In this document: positions 1-7,922 of the stretch, one piece after another
Layout: the number at the start of each line of letters is the position of its first letter
How positions within the stretch are numbered: position 1 is the stretch's first letter
NCBI GenBank assembly: GCA_002293105.1
Contig: DBCP01000107.1
Location: 1-10,159, forward strand
Length of the DNA stretch: 10,159 nt
Direction of reading: 5' to 3'
Source of the DNA: Bacteroidetes bacterium UBA955
Lineage (GTDB): Bacteria; Bacteroidota; Bacteroidia; NS11-12g; UBA955
Program-made: the position numbers and the translations under genes
Notes under the pieces: generated by a model
What the model saw: only the letters and a program-made list of their open reading frames with translations
Database searches by the model: none
Told to the model about the DNA's origin: nothing

Positions 1-4
1 AATT

Positions 5-490
5 ATGAAAAAGAATTCTTTCAAATTGGGTACTTATGCAGCAATGCTTGTTGCGGGTATTTCTGTTTTGGCTTTGGGTGGCTGTGAAGATGAGCAACCC
101 GCACCAAAGGTGCCAACTACCACTGAGAAAATCTGTGCAAACAACTGGGAGATTGCCTCGATGCCAATCGAACCCGCTTTGGATTTGGGTGGTGGTATTA
201 AATTAACCGATTACATGCAAATGATGCAGGATTGTGAGAAGGACAATTACTTGAAATTCTCAGATGTGAGCGGTAAAAAGTCATACGTAACCTTTGAAGG
301 ATTGTTGAAGTGTGACCCTGCCGATCCGGATACAGCAATGGGTGTTTGGGGTTTGAGTGCGGACGAGAAGATCATCGATTTGGATGGAGATAAGTTCAAG
401 TTGATTTTGATCGACGATAACAACATGCATGTACGCGTGGATAGTTTCTTGCAGAATTCCTCGATGACCTTGAAGTTCAAGAAGAAATAA
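5..490 (+). CDS. Small lipoprotein, lipocalin-like family
   Basis: The 161-residue product begins with a lipoprotein signal: lysines at 2-3, a hydrophobic stretch and the lipobox L24-G25-G26-C27, so the mature protein should be lipid-anchored at Cys27. A Pro/Thr-rich linker (about 30-42) leads into a domain that starts near W48 and resembles the Bacteroidota lipocalin-like lipoproteins. Those often carry the pattern Cys-x-x-Asp-Asn followed by a later Cys-Asp. Here these are C77 and C103, which could form a disulfide once exported. A beta-rich ending (about 108-158) fits a small barrel. No catalytic motif is visible, and a ligand or function cannot be inferred. The ATG lies four bases from the window edge, so its promoter is out of view. 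A strong terminator follows closely, so this is the last gene of its transcript. Family assignment is from memory of sequence patterns; the lipoprotein call is firmer. Confidence 0.8.
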   Translation: MKKNSFKLGTYAAMLVAGISVLALGGCEDEQPAPKVPTTTEKICANNWEIASMPIEPALDLGGGIKLTDYMQMMQDCEKDNYLKFSDVSGKKSYVTFEGLLKCDPADPDTAMGVWGLSADEKIIDLDGDKFKLILIDDNNMHVRVDSFLQNSSMTLKFKKK

Positions 491-512
491 TTTTAACCTT
501 TCAATAGGGATT

Positions 513-539
513 AAAAAAGGGCGCTTCGCGCCCTTTTTT
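513..539 (+). terminator. Rho-independent terminator after the lipoprotein gene
   Basis: Six A residues and GGGCGC (513-524) pair perfectly with GCGCCC and six T residues (528-539) around a three-base loop, giving a 12-bp stem. It begins 22 bases after the stop codon and is followed by another T-run. The A-tract and T-tract make it potentially functional in both directions, but only the plus-strand gene lies upstream of it here. Confidence 0.93.
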
Positions 540-602
540 GTTTTTTTGGCAATCCAAATGATAATTGACATCAGTATTGACAAAACCAAGTAGACCTGAA
601 TA

Positions 603-634
603 TTTGTAAATCTGTGTCCTAAGTGCTATCTTTG
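603..634 (+). promoter_or_regulatory. guaB promoter, Bacteroidota type
   Basis: TATCTTTG at 627-634 matches the Bacteroidota -7 element TAnnTTTG, and TTTG at 603-606 sits 20 bases upstream as a -33 element. The start point should be about five bases after the -7 box, near 639, giving a leader of roughly 40 nt. Just upstream, ATTGACA occurs twice (564-570 and 576-582, 12 bp apart), a possible but unproven regulator site. Confidence 0.65.
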
Positions 635-637
635 CAC

Positions 638-680
638 TGCAAATAACCAATCTACTTTCCACTTTAAATCGTTATTTGCA
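638..680 (+). repeat. Inverted repeat spanning the guaB leader
   Basis: TGCAAATAAC (638-647) is the exact reverse complement of GTTATTTGCA (671-680); 23 bases separate the arms. The left arm begins at the predicted transcription start and the right arm ends on the A of the guaB start codon. As RNA it would fold the whole leader into one hairpin covering the ribosome landing site. As DNA the two half-sites are centred 33 bp apart, about three helical turns. No SD-like sequence is present. The repeat is seen directly; a regulatory role is inference. Confidence 0.6.
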
Positions 681-2152
681 TGTCACCCCAAAATCATTCT
701 AAAATTGCTCTCGAAGGCCTCACATTTGATGATGTCCTTGTGGTTCCGCGTTACTCCGAAGTATTGCCCCGCGATGTGAATACTTCCGTTCAACTTACGC
801 GCAAGCTTCGTTTGAATATCCCCATTATGTCTGCCGCGATGGATACAGTAACCGAAAGCGGAATGGCCATCGCCATGGCAAGAGAAGGGGGTATCGGTAT
901 TATTCACAAGAACATGACGATCGCCCGCCAGGCCGAAGAAGTGAAAAAGGTGAAACGATCAGAAAGTGGAATGATCATGGAGCCGGTGACACTGAGTGCG
1001 GAAGCGAGTTTGCGGGAAGCTGTAAATCTGATGCGCGATCACAAAATTGGCGGAATTCCTGTGGTGGACGGAAGCAATGTGTTGAAAGGCATCATTACCA
1101 ATCGTGATTTGCGCTTTGAGAAAGATCTCGATAAAAAAGTGAGCGAGGTGATGACCAAAGACAACCTAATTACAGCGGAACTGGGTACGGATCTCAAAGG
1201 GGCTCAGGCCATTTTGGAGAAATACAAAATTGAAAAATTGCCCATCGTGGATGCGCAAAACAAGTTGGTGGGTTTGATCACATTCAAGGATATTCAGAAA
1301 GTGAAAAATTATCCCAAAGCGTGTAAAGATGCTCATGGCCGTTTGGTTGTGGGTGCGGCTGTGGGTGTAACTGCTGATACAATAGAGCGCGTGAGTGCTT
1401 TGGTGGCTGTAGGGGTGGATGTGATTGCCATTGATACGGCGCATGGACATTCGAAAGGGGTGATGGATGAGGTGAAGCGTGTTAAAGCGGCCTTCCCTGA
1501 TCTTCAAATCATTGCAGGAAACATTGCCACGGGAGCGGCCGCGAAGGCCTTGGCCGAAGCGGGCGCCGATGCAGTGAAAGTGGGCGTGGGTCCCGGTAGT
1601 ATTTGTACCACTCGCATCATCGCGGGTATCGGTATGCCCCAGTTGAGCGCCTTGATGGAAGCGGCGCAAGCCCTTGAAGGAACTGGCGTGCCGGTGATCG
1701 CCGATGGGGGTATTCGTTACAGTGGTGACATTGTGAAAGCGCTCGTTGCCGGTGCCAATGTGATTATGGCCGGTGGCTTGTTTGCCGGTACAGAAGAAGC
1801 GCCTGGTGAAACTACCTTCTTCGAAGGAAGGAAAGTGAAGAGCTATCGCGGTATGGGTAGCATCGAAGCGATGAAAGACGGTTCAAAGGATCGCTATTTC
1901 CAGGATGCGGAAGAAGAAGTGGCCAAATTGGTTCCAGAAGGCATCGTGGGCTCAGTAGCTTACAAAGGCCATGTGGCGGAAGTGTTGTACCAATTGGTGG
2001 GCGGTATCCGCGCCGGAATGGGTTACTGCGGTTCTGCAACCATCGATGAGTTACAAACCTCAAAATTTGTTCGCATTACAAACGCCGGTATGCGCGAAAG
2101 CCATCCTCACGATGTAGCCATTACCCGCGAAGCACCGAATTACAGTCGTTAA
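680..2152 (+). CDS. guaB: IMP dehydrogenase
   Basis: This enzyme oxidises IMP to XMP with NAD+, the first committed and rate-limiting step of GTP synthesis, in the cytosol. The 490 residues have the normal bacterial length and layout: a TIM-barrel start (about 9-92), two CBS domains inserted at about 97-145 and 155-208, then the rest of the barrel. The catalytic loop GPGSICTTR carries the nucleophile C309, and the mobile flap has the conserved R405-Y406 pair. The glycine-rich phosphate-binding IADGGIRYSGD segment and the MAGGLFAGTEE segment are intact. CBS domains in this family bind adenine and guanine nucleotides and tune activity and assembly. The gene has its own promoter and is apparently monocistronic, with no guaA beside it. 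A clear terminator is not visible after the stop; only a weak 5-bp hairpin lies at 2203-2215. Identification is secure. Confidence 0.98.
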   Translation: MSPQNHSKIALEGLTFDDVLVVPRYSEVLPRDVNTSVQLTRKLRLNIPIMSAAMDTVTESGMAIAMAREGGIGIIHKNMTIARQAEEVKKVKRSESGMIMEPVTLSAEASLREAVNLMRDHKIGGIPVVDGSNVLKGIITNRDLRFEKDLDKKVSEVMTKDNLITAELGTDLKGAQAILEKYKIEKLPIVDAQNKLVGLITFKDIQKVKNYPKACKDAHGRLVVGAAVGVTADTIERVSALVAVGVDVIAIDTAHGHSKGVMDEVKRVKAAFPDLQIIAGNIATGAAAKALAEAGADAVKVGVGPGSICTTRIIAGIGMPQLSALMEAAQALEGTGVPVIADGGIRYSGDIVKALVAGANVIMAGGLFAGTEEAPGETTFFEGRKVKSYRGMGSIEAMKDGSKDRYFQDAEEEVAKLVPEGIVGSVAYKGHVAEVLYQLVGGIRAGMGYCGSATIDELQTSKFVRITNAGMRESHPHDVAITREAPNYSR

Positions 2153-2227
2153 GTCGCTGTTATTTCAAAACGTCCTTACTTAATCACGACTGCATCGCAT
2201 TTTCGTTAACAACGATCATTTATCGGG

Positions 2228-2257
2228 TTTGATTCCTGTGTTGCGGTTGTATCTTTG
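2228..2257 (+). promoter_or_regulatory. Promoter of the EEP-family lipoprotein gene, near leaderless
   Basis: TTTG at 2228-2231 and TATCTTTG at 2250-2257 form a well-spaced (18 bp) Bacteroidota promoter. The ATG at 2262 lies four bases after the -7 box, about where transcription should begin, so the mRNA is probably leaderless or nearly so. This decides the start: a TTG codon at 2229, in the same frame, lies inside the -33 box and would not be transcribed from this promoter. Confidence 0.65.
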
Positions 2258-2261
2258 TGAC

Positions 2262-3404
2262 ATGGTACGCGGTACAACGAGGTTCTCGGTAATATTGACC
2301 CTTTTATTTGTGGTTTTGGTAGGATTTTCTGCCTGTGGTTCATTGGGTGGAGGAAAAGGCAAATCCGCTGTTGAGCAACATGCTTATTCAGCAAATGCTG
2401 GATTCCGTGTGGCTTTTTACAATTTGGAGAATTTGTTCGATACGGTTGACGGTCCAAATGATGATGCTGAATTTTTACCTGCATCAGAAAACCGTTGGAA
2501 TACCGAGCGCTATCAAAGCAAGTTGAAAAACATGGCCAAGGTAATCGACAGCATTGCACCGGATATTTTGGGTGTGGTGGAAGTTGAGAATGCCTTTGTA
2601 TTGGAGGATTTGCGGAAGCATTGTCATTCGATGCATGTTTCACAAACGGTCGCTGATGAGAACGAAGATCGTAAGCCACTGGGTTCTGACTTTGAAATTG
2701 TGCATCGCGAATCGCCCGACGCAAGGGGGATAGATGTGGCATTGATTTATAACAGACAGAAATTTTATGCTACGGGGGTGTATATGACATCGGTTGCGTT
2801 GGCTGATGGATACAAAACGCGCGACATCATGCGTGTGCATTTGGTGGAGCGGTTAACGGGTGATTCGCTGGCGATATTCGTCAATCATTGGCCAAGCAGG
2901 AGAGGCGGCGCGGTCAGTGCGGCAAGCCGCATGGCCGCCGCCGCCGCCCTCACACAAACCTTGCAAAACAATCCTTCCATCCCCGCCAATTACCTCCTGA
3001 TGGGCGACTTTAACGATGATCCTGAAGATCCCTCCATCACGGAAGGACTCCAAGCAGGAGATGCATTTCATTCCATAGTGAATCTCGCCTTTACCGCCCG
3101 CGCTGCAGATAGTACCATCGGTACGCTCGCCTGGCATACCGGCTGGAATATGTTTGATCAAATCATGGTGAGCAGACCCTTGTATTATGCCAACTTGCAT
3201 CGCCATGAATCGGATGGAAACGCCTCACAAATTGCTTCCGCAATGCCCAATATCAACGTATACAAACGTGTTTGGATGTTACAACATGATGGCAACAAAT
3301 ACGACGGTTGGCCACTGCGTACCTTCGCCGGCAAAAAATACATGAACGGGTTTTCTGATCACTTGCCGGTTTACACAGATATCGTGCTCGTACATCGCCA
3401 CTAG
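2262..3404 (+). CDS. Endonuclease/exonuclease/phosphatase-fold lipoprotein
   Basis: The 380-residue protein has a lipoprotein-type signal: basic N-terminus, hydrophobic residues 8-22 and the sequence FSAC with Cys25 as probable lipid site (F at -3 is a loose lipobox). The remainder is an EEP (DNase I/exonuclease III-like) domain with its motifs in order: YNLENLFD with N54 and E56, VVEVE (E107, E109), an RGIDVALIYN segment, VNHWPSR, MGDFNDDP (D249, N251) and the terminal S365-D366-H367. In this fold the Asn, Glu, Asp and His residues bind Mg2+ and hydrolyse a phosphodiester or phosphomonoester. The family includes nucleases, sphingomyelinases and inositol phosphatases, so the substrate cannot be named. 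Surface anchoring suggests an extracellular or periplasmic substrate, such as environmental DNA or a phosphorylated molecule. The ATG at 2262 is preferred over the in-frame TTG at 2229 because the promoter overlaps the latter and the ATG begins a clean signal peptide. Confidence 0.88.
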   Translation: MVRGTTRFSVILTLLFVVLVGFSACGSLGGGKGKSAVEQHAYSANAGFRVAFYNLENLFDTVDGPNDDAEFLPASENRWNTERYQSKLKNMAKVIDSIAPDILGVVEVENAFVLEDLRKHCHSMHVSQTVADENEDRKPLGSDFEIVHRESPDARGIDVALIYNRQKFYATGVYMTSVALADGYKTRDIMRVHLVERLTGDSLAIFVNHWPSRRGGAVSAASRMAAAAALTQTLQNNPSIPANYLLMGDFNDDPEDPSITEGLQAGDAFHSIVNLAFTARAADSTIGTLAWHTGWNMFDQIMVSRPLYYANLHRHESDGNASQIASAMPNINVYKRVWMLQHDGNKYDGWPLRTFAGKKYMNGFSDHLPVYTDIVLVHRH

Positions 3405-3447
3405 TCTCGAGGCGTGTATTGGTAGCTACTGAAAATGTGATTTCATC

Positions 3448-3486
3448 AAAAAAGGGACTGAGAAACGCGTTCTCAACCCCTTCTTT
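3448..3486. terminator. Bidirectional terminator between convergent genes
   Basis: TGAGAA (3459-3464) pairs with TTCTCA (3470-3475) around a five-base loop. After a two-base mismatch, GGG (3454-3456) pairs with CCC (3478-3480), flanked by an A-tract and a T-rich tract. On the minus strand the stem is followed by six T residues, so it should stop pyrG efficiently. On the plus strand the T-tract is interrupted and termination of the lipoprotein transcript may be weaker. Confidence 0.82.
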
Positions 3487-3506
3487 ATTCTGCTTAACAG
3501 CGAAAG

Positions 3507-5144
<1,638 letters not shown>

Positions 5145-5146
5145 TA

Positions 5147-5154
5147 CAAAATTA
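5147..5154 (-). promoter_or_regulatory. Probable pyrG -7 promoter element
   Basis: On the minus strand these bases read TAATTTTG, matching the Bacteroidota TAnnTTTG -7 box. Transcription would begin near 5142, giving a leader of about 34 nt that opens around the first TCCCGTAA. No good -33 TTTG is found 18-23 bases upstream, so the promoter is only half supported. Confidence 0.45.
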
Positions 5155-5205
5155 ACATTTCCATCAAGGGGTATGGGGAAATTAATTCGGTAGTTTTCAA
5201 CAACG

Positions 5206-5239
5206 AAAAAGGGGACCTCGTCATTGACCAGATCCCCTT
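5206..5239 (-). terminator. Terminator of the MmcQ-isomerase operon
   Basis: On the minus strand AAGGGGA (5239-5233) pairs with TCCCCTT (5215-5209). The stem continues with a G-U wobble, two further pairs, one G-G mismatch and a GTC/GAC inner stem around a three-base loop. A run of T residues follows. It begins 31 bases after the isomerase stop codon and separates that operon from the pyrG promoter. Confidence 0.9.
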
Positions 5240-5270
5240 CGGATTCGAAGCAAAAATATGCCCGTCGGAA

Positions 5271-6344
5271 TTATTTCACTGAAACCAATTCGGTGTCGAA
5301 CACCAAGGTGGCGTTGGGCGGAATCACTCCACCTGCACCGCGCTTGCCGTAACCCAAATGAGAAGGGATGATCAATTTGTATTTCGCACCTTCGCTCATC
5401 AACGCAATGCCTTCATCCCATCCAGGGATTACTTGGCCTGCACCCAATTTGAATTCAATGGGTTGTCCACGCTTGAATGAGTTGTCGAACTCTTGTCCGT
5501 TATCCAATGCGCCAGCGTAATGCACAGCCACCGTTTTGCCGGCTACTGCCTGGGCACCAGTTCCAGCTTGTTCCACCACGTACCACAAACCAGATTTGGT
5601 TTTTTGGGCAGTGGGGTAGGTGGTTTTTACCCAATTTTCAAAACCGGCCGAAGCCGATTTAATGGCTTCTTCCGCACGCGCAGCAGCACCTTCTTTCAAT
5701 TTCTTGAAGGCCGCATCGTTGGCTTCAAATGCTTTTGCATCTTTGCCCTTGCGGATGATTTTCAAACTGGTAATTACATCATCTTGTTTGATGGCATTCA
5801 CTACGTCTTGGCCAGTAATTACTTTGCCAAAAACAGTGTGTGCGCCGTCTAACCATGGGGTAGCCACGTGGGTGATGAAGAACTGAGAGCCGTTGGTTCC
5901 TGGGCCTGCGTTGGCCATGGACAATACGCCCGGACCAACATGCTTCAAGGTAGAAACGAATTCATCGTCGAACTGATATCCTGGTCCGCCCGAACCATTC
6001 CCTGCTGGGTCTCCACCTTGGATCATGAAATTGTCGATCACGCGGTGAAACTTCAATCCATCGTAGAAGGGGGTTCCAAGGGGTTTGGCGTTGTTGGTAA
6101 TTTTACCTTCGGCCAATCCCACGAAGTTGCAAACGGTGAGGGGGGTTTCTTTGTAATGTAATTGCAATAGGATGGTGCCTTTGTTGGTTTCCATTGAGGC
6201 ATAGAGGCCATCCGCCAATGCGGGCTCTCCATCGAGTTCTAAATTCTGGTTATCCATGGTTAATTTGTTTGTATGATTGAAGCCCGAAGCGAAGCTGAGG
6301 GCGCTTACTGTCATCGCAGCGAAAGAAAGTAATGTCTGTTTCAT
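5271..6344 (-). CDS. Secreted cyclophilin-FKBP fusion peptidyl-prolyl isomerase
   Basis: Two unrelated prolyl isomerase domains share one 357-residue chain. A signal peptide (about 1-20) points to export, probably to the periplasm. The cyclophilin domain (about 46-198) keeps the catalytic R101, F106 and Q109 in [15 protein letters not shown], plus W164 and H169 in [10 protein letters not shown]; the Trp is the residue associated with cyclosporin binding. A charged, Ala-rich, probably helical linker (about 201-250) leads to an FKBP domain (about 251-357). There the pocket residues are all present: Y276, F286-D287, F298, V305-I306, W309, Y332, I341 and F349. Both domains should therefore be active in speeding proline isomerisation during folding of exported proteins. 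The order is the cyclophilin-first type of dual-family immunophilin known from some bacteria and protists. The start overlaps the stop of the MmcQ gene (ATGA), suggesting coupled translation. An in-frame ATG at codon 30 (6257) could give a form without the signal. Confidence 0.94.
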   Translation of the reverse strand: MKQTLLSFAAMTVSALSFASGFNHTNKLTMDNQNLELDGEPALADGLYASMETNKGTILLQLHYKETPLTVCNFVGLAEGKITNNAKPLGTPFYDGLKFHRVIDNFMIQGGDPAGNGSGGPGYQFDDEFVSTLKHVGPGVLSMANAGPGTNGSQFFITHVATPWLDGAHTVFGKVITGQDVVNAIKQDDVITSLKIIRKGKDAKAFEANDAAFKKLKEGAAARAEEAIKSASAGFENWVKTTYPTAQKTKSGLWYVVEQAGTGAQAVAGKTVAVHYAGALDNGQEFDNSFKRGQPIEFKLGAGQVIPGWDEGIALMSEGAKYKLIIPSHLGYGKRGAGGVIPPNATLVFDTELVSVK

Positions 6345-6694
6345 GTGTTTTTTATTAATTCTCGGGTTTTCTTTGGCAATTTCTGTACCACAATATCATA
6401 ACTGTGTTCTATCAGTTCGGCCACCATCGTTTGTGGCAGTCCATCTAAGTTAACACTGTTCCAATGTGTTTTGTTCATGTGAAAGGCCCCTGTAATTTGT
6501 GGGTGCGATTCTCTCAATGCCAATGCACGTTCTGGGTCGCATTTCAATGCGATGCTTTCAAATGCTTGGATATCGCCCAAACAAAACATCTTCCCGGCAA
6601 CCTTCCAAACCATCGTTGTCTCGTCGAACGGAAATTCAGCCGTCACCAAGGGTTTTGATTCGCAGTATTCGCTGATCCAAGTGAATTGTTCCAT
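6341..6694 (-). CDS. MmcQ/YjbR family protein
   Basis: This 117-residue cytosolic protein has the family's hallmarks: an FPFDE motif near residue 21, a [11 protein letters not shown] strand, an LKCDPE motif, the [10 protein letters not shown] segment in the second half, and a C-terminal [10 protein letters not shown] helix. Length and motif order match the MmcQ/YjbR (DUF419) family, whose fold resembles the double-wing CyaY-like DNA-binding structures. Its biochemical role is not established, and the name 'DNA-binding' in databases is largely structural analogy. It is the first gene of a two-gene unit; its TGA overlaps the ATG of the isomerase gene by the ATGA arrangement. A possible -7 box lies upstream at 6717-6724. 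No functional link between this protein and the secreted isomerase is evident from sequence. Confidence 0.92.
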   Translation of the reverse strand: MEQFTWISEYCESKPLVTAEFPFDETTMVWKVAGKMFCLGDIQAFESIALKCDPERALALRESHPQITGAFHMNKTHWNSVNLDGLPQTMVAELIEHSYDIVVQKLPKKTRELIKNT

Positions 6695-6716
6695 ATTGTG
6701 GGAAAATCGAGTGCCA

Positions 6717-6724
6717 CAAATCTA
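6717..6724 (-). promoter_or_regulatory. Possible -7 element for the MmcQ-isomerase operon
   Basis: The minus strand reads TAGATTTG, a match to TAnnTTTG, about 22 bases before the ATG at 6694. No convincing -33 TTTG lies 18-23 bases upstream. The divergent -7 box for the MORN gene is only 11 bp away, so the two core promoters would overlap. Confidence 0.4.
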
Positions 6725-6735
6725 ACACAGGCTGT

Positions 6736-6743
6736 TAATTTTG
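6736..6743 (+). promoter_or_regulatory. Possible -7 element for the MORN-repeat gene
   Basis: TAATTTTG matches TAnnTTTG and is identical to the pyrG -7 box. The predicted start near 6748 gives an 11-nt leader to the ATG at 6759. The box covers the in-frame TTG at 6741, which argues against using that codon as the start. A -33 element is not apparent. Confidence 0.45.
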
Positions 6744-6758
6744 AAAAAAATTAATTTC

Positions 6759-7919
6759 ATGAAACGCCATTTCATTTTCTTTGTCCTTCTTGTGTTTGCT
6801 GGATTCTCAGTGGCCCAGCCTCAGTCCAAAAAACCCACACCCAAAAACATGGGCGATGCGCAACAAGGACTAACAACCGAGCCTGTTCGCAAAATTTTGG
6901 CATCGGCCCTGGAAATGCGAAGCAATATCGCCTATGCCCCAGTGAAGCAAGGGAAGGAAATTGTGGGTATGGCTCCTTTTACCGGAATAGCGCTGGTGAT
7001 GTGGCCCAACAATCGGGTGTATACAGAACAGGGGTATGTCAATGGTTTAAAGCACGGGAAATACCAAGAGAACACGGAAAAAGGCACGTTCGTTGCCGGT
7101 GAAACTTGGGCCAATGGCAAGAAAAATGGTCCTTTTCAATACGCTGATGAAAAAACAGGTATCGTAGTCGCTACAGGGGAATTCCTCGATGATAGTTTGC
7201 ACAATACCGTCAAAGGTTTCTACATGAATGGCGTAACCCAATACGTAAAGCACTACAATCGTGGGGTGCGCAACGGGGAAGCCATAAGTTACTTCGATAA
7301 CGGCAGAACCGAGCAAATTGCCACATTCGTGAACGATGTGCCCCATGGTGCCGTTGTTGCTTTCTATGCCGATTCCATTCTGCGCTATATCAAAGAATAC
7401 AACATGGGTGTGCCGCACGGTCGCTTTTATCTGTTTCATCGCAACGGGTGTGCGGCCAGCGAAGACTATTACAAAAATGGAGAGCACGACAGTATTTCTC
7501 GTGTTTGGGACGCGGTAAGCTGCAATCTCATCGCGGAGTCCTCTTGGAGCAATGGTAAGAAAAATGGCGCTTTTATCCAATACAATGCGTTCGGCGATAC
7601 CCTTCGCATCGATAACTACGACAATGGGTCATTAAATGGTAGGTTCGTGGAAATTCGCGAAGTGCCCAATGAAACCACAAAAAGAATTGAATTGCAAGTG
7701 GAATCGGAAGGGTATTACAGACAGGGTTTGAAATTTGGTCCTTGGAAGCACGGAATGGTAAGTCATTATCAGCAGCGTGAAGGCACGTATGACGATGATG
7801 GAACGATGGTCGGCGATTGGCTGTTTTACGACAACAAAGGGCTGCCACTGTTGAAACAGACCTACGACATCGAAGGGAACCTAGTGAAAGAAAAGTACAT
7901 CAAAGTAAAAAAGAAGTAA
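6759..7919 (+). CDS. Secreted MORN-repeat (YwqK-like) protein
   Basis: The 386-residue product has a classical signal peptide (MKR, hydrophobic 5-16, probable cut after A19 in SVA-QP) and no lipobox, so it should be secreted or periplasmic. From about residue 74 on it is built of roughly ten degenerate 20-25-residue repeats of the MORN/YwqK type: an aromatic strand, then N-G-x-x-x-G, then another aromatic strand. Clear copies are at YVNGLKHGKY (93-102), WANGKKNGPF (117-126), VPHGRFYLF (218-226), WSNGKKNGAF (263-272) and DNGSLNGRF (288-296). Databases label such proteins 'YwqK family antitoxin', but nothing here suggests a toxin-antitoxin role. MORN repeats form elongated beta-hairpin sheets, commonly used for binding or scaffolding. 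The C-terminus is Lys-rich. The gene overlaps no neighbour, but the kinase gene starts three bases after its stop, implying one transcript. The start is the ATG at 6759 rather than the in-frame TTG at 6741. Confidence 0.85.
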   Translation: MKRHFIFFVLLVFAGFSVAQPQSKKPTPKNMGDAQQGLTTEPVRKILASALEMRSNIAYAPVKQGKEIVGMAPFTGIALVMWPNNRVYTEQGYVNGLKHGKYQENTEKGTFVAGETWANGKKNGPFQYADEKTGIVVATGEFLDDSLHNTVKGFYMNGVTQYVKHYNRGVRNGEAISYFDNGRTEQIATFVNDVPHGAVVAFYADSILRYIKEYNMGVPHGRFYLFHRNGCAASEDYYKNGEHDSISRVWDAVSCNLIAESSWSNGKKNGAFIQYNAFGDTLRIDNYDNGSLNGRFVEIREVPNETTKRIELQVESEGYYRQGLKFGPWKHGMVSHYQQREGTYDDDGTMVGDWLFYDNKGLPLLKQTYDIEGNLVKEKYIKVKKK

Positions 7920-7922
7920 TTC

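Noticed and set aside
1166..1669. 167-codon open frame antisense within guaB
   Set aside because: It lies wholly inside a certain gene, its product is His/Arg-rich with no recognisable motif, and no promoter stands before it.
2203..2215. Hairpin TCGTT-AAC-AACGA as terminator of guaB
   Set aside because: The stem is only 5 bp and no T-run follows, so it is too weak to call.
2895..2960. GC-rich patch within the EEP gene as a sign of transfer
   Set aside because: It encodes an Ala-rich helix in the expected place of the fold and the flanking sequence is continuous; composition alone over 60 bases is not evidence of transfer.
7112..7586. Repeated DNA at two NGKKNG-encoding stretches of the MORN gene as a mobile or direct repeat
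   Set aside because: The similarity is explained by the protein's internal repeats and is limited to a few codons.
6759..7919. Toxin-antitoxin module, suggested by the usual 'YwqK family antitoxin' label
   Set aside because: The protein has a signal peptide and MORN repeats, and the neighbouring kinase and MmcQ genes are not toxin-like.
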